Of a stretch of DNA of 64,000 bases, positions 48,601-54,600 are shown in pieces. A program made the position numbers and the translations under genes. The first letter of the stretch is position 1; each line of letters starts with the position of its first letter. The notes beneath the pieces are model-generated. The model was not told the origin of the DNA and did not search any database. It saw only the letters and a program-made list of their open reading frames with translations. This stretch comes from Scilla litardierei (taxonomy: Eukaryota; Streptophyta; Magnoliopsida; Asparagales; Asparagaceae): the NCBI GenBank assembly GCA_030789695.1, contig CM061139.1, positions 201,659,641 to 201,723,640 on the forward strand, read 5' to 3'.

Positions 48601-51600
48601 GCAATGACTTCCCTTTGATAAAGCATCACCTCTGACCTCTTCTTAGTACTTATCTCCCTCCTCCACTTTGAGGAATAACCAAACATCAACTCGTTAAATG
48701 TTAATTCTACCAAACATTTATTTCCTCCAGCATCAACTAGGTCTTTGGCTCCTCCAGGATCAAAGATGTAATGCTCTGCTTTATACTTAACATTTGGAAT
48801 ATAGACACCGATTGCTTGGACTCTGCACCCCTTCAGTATCCCCTTAAGCTCAGTCCCCATCTCCGTCACCAAGGCCTCAGTTGCAAGTGTATTGCCTAGC
48901 CGATTAGCAGCATCTATACTCAATGAATCACCCAGTTCATATATAATAACATCCTCAGAATCCTCTCCACTAACAACCCTTTTTCTCTAACTTCTCTTCA
49001 CAAAAGTGTGCTCCAATCTGGGTCTGGAATACAACACTAGCATGTGTCTGTGTTGTTATCAGCTCCCCCCTCCCAAACTCAATACAACAATTTTGACTTA
49101 AGAAAACTGAGTTTCCATTTGTTTCCCAAGAGAACCCTCCGACCTTAAATCCTCCAGGGTCAAAACAGAAATTCCTCTTGATGATTCCCAGTGTTTCCAG
49201 AGTGAAGAATTGAATTCTGTATAATTCAATCAAGGAGCAGACAAGACCACTGCCCAGATATGCAGTGGACCTTGGCAGGAATAGCAACCAAATTTTGTTT
49301 CCTGGAAATTGTAAGGGTTTAAGCTTCTTCATTTGTAACTCCTCCTTTGAAATTGATCCTTTGCGTACCCATTTCCTGATGGATTTCTTCAGTGAGTTAC
49401 CCTTAATCCCGTGTACTCTCCCAAAAACAAACAAGGGGTATCTCCTACCTTCAAACCCCCTTCTATTTTTAAATTTTCCAGGATCAAAGGGTAGATATGG
49501 GCATATATCTAATACACTCCTCGCAAGAGTCTGATACCGGCATGGCAGGAGCTGTTTCAATCTTGCATCAAGCCATTGACAGCCAATGTTGCAGATACTG
49601 GCATTTTGCAACCAACCAATAATTCTTCTATTAAACCAATAATCGAAATTTAGAGTTTTAGTCATCTTGCCTGTACTTGAACTTCCAGTAGCCACCAAAT
49701 ACCCTCTTCTACATGTAGCACTAGGATCAAATGAAATGTTCTGCTTCAAGACTCCTTCAACTTGCCGAGTATTGTCACTTGACGTCAACCATCCAGTAAC
49801 AACAGATAAAACACTCTCTTTGTAAGATGCCAGGGAATCGACAGTCTCTATTCCTGGGTAGTGGACTAGTGAATTGATCTTGAATGACTTGAGGGAATTC
49901 ACAGAAGGAATATGATCATTCCCTTTAGAATTCAAAGAAGCACTTCTCTCAGTCATAAAGAGATGAAACATTCCTCGCATCCTCTTGCTTAACTTCTGAC
50001 GAATCTTCAGATTTTTTGACATGGCTCCAAAAATATCACCCAGGTCCTGAATGTCAGTGCCTCTCCTTCCACCAGCCACCTGTACCGAATTCGCAATGGA
50101 AGCAAGGCAAACATTTCCATGAAATAGTCTCTTCATGATTCCTAGTGACTTCAGCATTTGTATATGGATTTTGAACTCTTTGGTCAAGAAATGGACAAGG
50201 ACATGGCTTTTTATATGACTTTTGTTTCTGCATAGAGTGGGGCCTTGTAATCCTTCTTCCAATATCAATCCCTTAAACTTTTTCACTGGAACAAAACCAA
50301 AATGCTGCTGAACCCACCCTTTCAAGATTTTCAGCACAACCCCTCTCCATACCCATTTCTTGATAGATCCCTCCAGGACGTAAATGTCTTGGCCCTGTAC
50401 TCCAGTACAATGAAGCTTCTCAATTGCTTCCATGAACAAGACTGTGTCTTTCCCATTCTTCCGAATATTGGAGACAACCCCATCCTCAAGCAGACTTATA
50501 AACTTCCAAGCTCCATTAGGAATACAATTTCCAACTTCCTGCAGTTTCTTCTTGGCCTTTGAATGATGAAATGAAATGAATCCTTGTTCATGGGGTTCAT
50601 TCATCCAGGACTCCTGAATATAACAAACTCCTGGTGCTTCTCTCCCCTCACCACCCATCCTTCTGATCACCCCATGGAAATGAACTTTCAAGGACTCGTT
50701 GAAAATGAAAAGGGTCACGAAGTGATTGGAAACTGTCATTTTGGAAAAGGGTAGGATTGTGCCAAAAAATTTCTTGACAAAACATTTCCTAACACCACTC
50801 CAGTGATTAGAATGGATACCTGGGTCATCGACCAATGTCTTCACTCCAAATGGTTTGGAAGATCTTCTCCTTCTCTTCGTCATAAACTCCCTTCTTCCAA
50901 TGGGCCCTCCGGGATCGAATGCAACATACCCCTCGCAGTCAGCGATCTCCTGGCAAGTTAACCATTTCTTTCTTTTCTTTTTCCTCCTCTTCGACCGGGT
51001 TTCTTTGGCAGGATTGTCTGAAGATAGCTCTGGACTATCGTCTTCACTTCTTTGCTTAGCAGTGGCCACAAAGTCTTTGTACAAGCCAGCGACCTCCGCA
51101 TTTTCCAATAGCTTCTTTGAATTCCTCTCCCTCGACATGGTATTCCTTTGGAGATGACCCGCAACAGCAGCTTCCCCAAGAACAGCAACCGGAGGGTCTT
51201 CTTGGTCTTGGGACAGCAACCTGATATCACTGGAAATGAACTCTCCAGTTTCTTCTTGTCTGCATACTTTCTCATCTTCATCTGGAAAGTAGCCGTGGGA
51301 TTTCAGCATATCAGAGTGGGCAGCTTCATGAAAACCCAAAGCTCGATGAGCTTGCTCCCTATAGTAGAAGACTACGGAACTCCTTGGGTCAAACTCCAAG
51401 ATTTCTGATCCAAATGCTATACAACTTTTGTAGTATCCATTCATTAGACAACAACACATCAAATTAGTTAGGCAATGCAAATATTGAGCATTTCCTCTAA
51501 TTGTTGGGATGTTGTCGAAGTGAATCTTCGCGAAAACATAGTGGTCGGCTGCCTCTTGGAATCTTCCTTCTTGATATCGCTTATTCCCCTCTTGAAAATG

Positions 51601-54600
51601 CTTCAGAGCTCGCTGCAACGAACTGTCGAACACCTGGCGTGCGTCTGCCAGAACAAAATGCTCTGAGCTACAAACTGGGCCAAACATCCCATTGTTATAG
51701 CATTCAATGCATAAATCAAAATCTTCCAGCTTCAGGCAATGATAACGCTCGCGTGAGCAATCCGCTGTGCAAGAGTCGCAGAAGTACTCATCAGAGACTT
51801 GGAGATGCAGATTCCCCATGGCTCGTAGTGGGCTCTGATACCAAATGATGATGGCCCGTTGTTCATCAAGAATTCTCAAGAACAAGATTTCGCCAACAAT
51901 GGCGAAATCGATTAGAATTTTATTGATAGAAGGGAAAAATGCACAGAACAAATGAAAACAAAGGAAAAAAAAATAAGAGCTAAGACTCTATTGATCAACC
52001 ATTCCTTTCTATTACAATTTTCAGCCTCTTATAGGTTTCTCTGTAACAAACTCCTGGCAAACTCACTAGATCCAGCTCATCGTTGGCAATGGAGACGATT
52101 GCAAGTAGACAGCCTGGCAGAGAGAATCCTGGCATTTCGTCGAACGGTGGCGATGGCGCTACAGTGCCACATGCTTCAACGGCGCTAGCTAAAGGGTCCC
52201 ACCGTTTAGTTGAGGATCAGCGGTCGACATTATTTCCTTGGCCTTGATCGGACGGTTTCTATGCTGAAATCCCACGAGTGGCTCGATGCGCTGCTGCTCT
52301 TCATCCTACGGCTCGAATTCAATCTTCTTCGACACGACCGTTGCTTCCTGGCCATCTCCATCCTCCCAGTGATCCAAGACAAGCTCAGCGAGGCTCCTGC
52401 ACCTTCTCCAATTTGGGTTCTAACATTATCACACTTTTTTTAATATCTATTCCTCATTTAATATTCTTATGAATGCTTTTTCAAATATTTTTTAATAACC
52501 ATTTCCCTTCTTTTACATTGATACATATATCCTTATATACTTTATATAAGATGTGCCTAAGTTGTGGGACACGGGTGTTCAAGTGTCCCGAAGTGTCTGA
52601 GTATCTGACAAGGTAGAATTTTATGAAAAAACGGGAGTGTCACAAGAACATTGATTAAATATTTCTAGACCAAGATCATGGCTTTACTGTTTATCTCATC
52701 GTGAGACCCCCCAATCTTGTTTTAACAATCTTAACAACCTCATTTCCTTCATCTGTTTTTTGTCTTGCTCTGCCCAATTAATCACTTCTTCCTTTTTACC
52801 ACAACGGATTAGGGTCCACACCTCTAGCATCCGGTCTTTCCTCCCAGAATGTCATCATCTACGGTCTCTTCCATCCATCTAGTCACACTCACCCTCCTCT
52901 TCACCGGACACAAATTTAACTTCTCCTTACTTATAGTGTTGCATCTTATGTGGACAATTACTTTTAAATTTCGTTAGGGTTATTTTGAATAATGGGAAGA
53001 ATGAACCTGTTTAAGTTCATAGAATCTTTAATCTACTGAAGTTGACTTCCATGCCTAACTAAAGCTAAATATTTTAGCATACTTTTGTAGGAATGGATGC
53101 TCAAGTATCATATGCATTTCATTCTGAGCGGAAGCTACATCCAGAGAAGTTCAAGAATCAGTTGGCTAACCAGGTCTTTCTCTGCATACTTGTTTACACT
53201 GAGAAATGCTTAGCAACCATGATTTGTCCACTTTGTTGATTTCAGCTGCTTTCTTATCATGAACTTATTACAAATATTTTTATTGTTCATTAGTATTAGC
53301 AATGTTTGGTAGATACTGGGGAGAAATGTTTGGTGAGACATGTACTAGGAAATTATTTGCCTTTATTCAGATACAGTAAGTAATTATCCCAACTTGAACA
53401 GACTACCTATGCTAAACTTGGATGTACACAAGGATGGTTCGCTCCCTCTTTAGCTCATTCCTCTTCAAGGTTGGTAAGTCTTCACCTTTAAATGTATCTA
53501 TATTATTATTTTCTTTTATGAAAAATATAAGAGCTGACAAATTATCTTTTTTACTATTGGTAGTTTTTCTTCAGAAACTTTTCACCTTTGATACAATGTG
53601 TGGTTAAATTATCACCTAGAAATGGTGAAATAATGAAATTTTTCGGGTTAGATTTGGGTAGGAAATATTACTTGATCTAGTGTTCATGTTCTATTAGTTT
53701 GGTCTTTTGTAATTTTGATGCCTATTTGTAATCACAATCTATCAATGTGGTGTTCGATTGATTACGAAAATGATTTTCGGTTTTTTTTGGACAATCAGCC
53801 TTTCTTTGTAGCACAATAACTCAGAAAATGTCTTGAGGAATGATTAACTTCTTCCAATCCTTCTTTCTCCCTTACCTTGCATGTAGTCCCACTTTTTTTA
53901 ATCCTTCTGTCTATTATGGACTTTTTTCCTTCAATTTTTAACTCAGTCACTCATTCCAAAACACTATCACAATGCTTAAAGAATCTTCCGTAATTCCATT
54001 TGTCTGTATTCAGTTTCTGTCCAGATATCATCATGTCAAAAACATACTTTCTGTATTTCCATTCAACAAAACCACCATGAACCCATTTCACCTATAAAAG
54101 CAGGCACTCAATATCTGAAGCAATAGTATGAATCTCTTCTCTTGCAGTGATCATTTGTGGGTGATGTAAAAGGTTCCATTTTAATGTAGATCTCATGACA
54201 GAATGTTGATGCCTTGTGACTTCTCTTGCCATCTAGATTACATATCTAGACTAGATATGGAACCACATGTGCACACACAAACCGATGCCCTTGCGCACAT
54301 GGTTTCACATCCTTGTCATCTGGATCATATGTCAACACATGCATGCACGTATCTGACACACACACATGTGGTCAATTAGCAGATAGCTTTGTTGCTGGTG
54401 CTGGTGCTGGTGCTACAACTGCTATGAGGGATTTAGATTACTTTAAATGTATTGAATTAACTGAAGCTACTGGGCAATATGATGGACGCTACTCCACGTA
54501 AATGTGAGAATATATAGTAAAATATATTAGCATATCCTCTCAAAGAACTTATGATCCATTATACATATGCATAACGGAGAAATAAAATGCTAAAATCTGT

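Larger units (their letters stand above)
47868..52425 (-). mobile_element. Non-autonomous LTR retrotransposon carrying a ZZ-TPR host-derived frame
   Basis: Two 580-bp direct repeats (47868-48447 and 51846-52425) show no difference that I could find. They begin TGTTAGAACCC and end CATCATCA on the minus strand. Target duplications TTATC are perfect (47863-47867 and 52426-52430). The primer site TGGTATCAGAGC (complement of 51832-51843) is two bases from the 5' LTR, and a purine tract GATGGGGGAGGGAT (complement of about 48448-48461) abuts the 3' LTR. There is no gag, protease, integrase, RT or RNase H, so it must be mobilised by another element. Its internal 3.4 kb is almost wholly one long frame built from host-like domains. 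Identical LTRs mean a very recent insertion. Confidence 0.93.
26663..53090 (+). other. Giant DGK intron (26.4 kb) filled with nested retrotransposons
   Basis: The donor ATGG|GTAAGTGT (26662/26663) and acceptor TTTTGTAG|GAATGG (53090/53091) rejoin a split glycine codon inside the motif FSMGMDAQ, so the two exons are contiguous in the protein. Removing the target-duplicated elements (26936-46602 and 47868-52425) leaves roughly 2.2 kb of host intron. Elements copia-A, the young copia, copia-C and the ZZ-TPR element lie antisense to the gene; only the gypsy insert is sense. Confidence 0.9.

Noticed and set aside
47974..48635. Plus-strand frames in and beside the 580-bp LTRs (repeated at 51952-52472)
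   Set aside because: They are antisense to the element, identical in both LTRs and without domain similarity.
51820..51951. 44-residue N-terminal extension of the ZZ-TPR protein
   Set aside because: It would be encoded by the LTR and primer-binding site. The ATG at 51819 just inside the element is the natural start.
53470..53480. GTAAGT at about 53474 as the donor of coding exon 8
   Set aside because: It is closer to consensus than GTTGGT at 53470, but it breaks the frame into exon 9 and adds residues that do not belong in the family.
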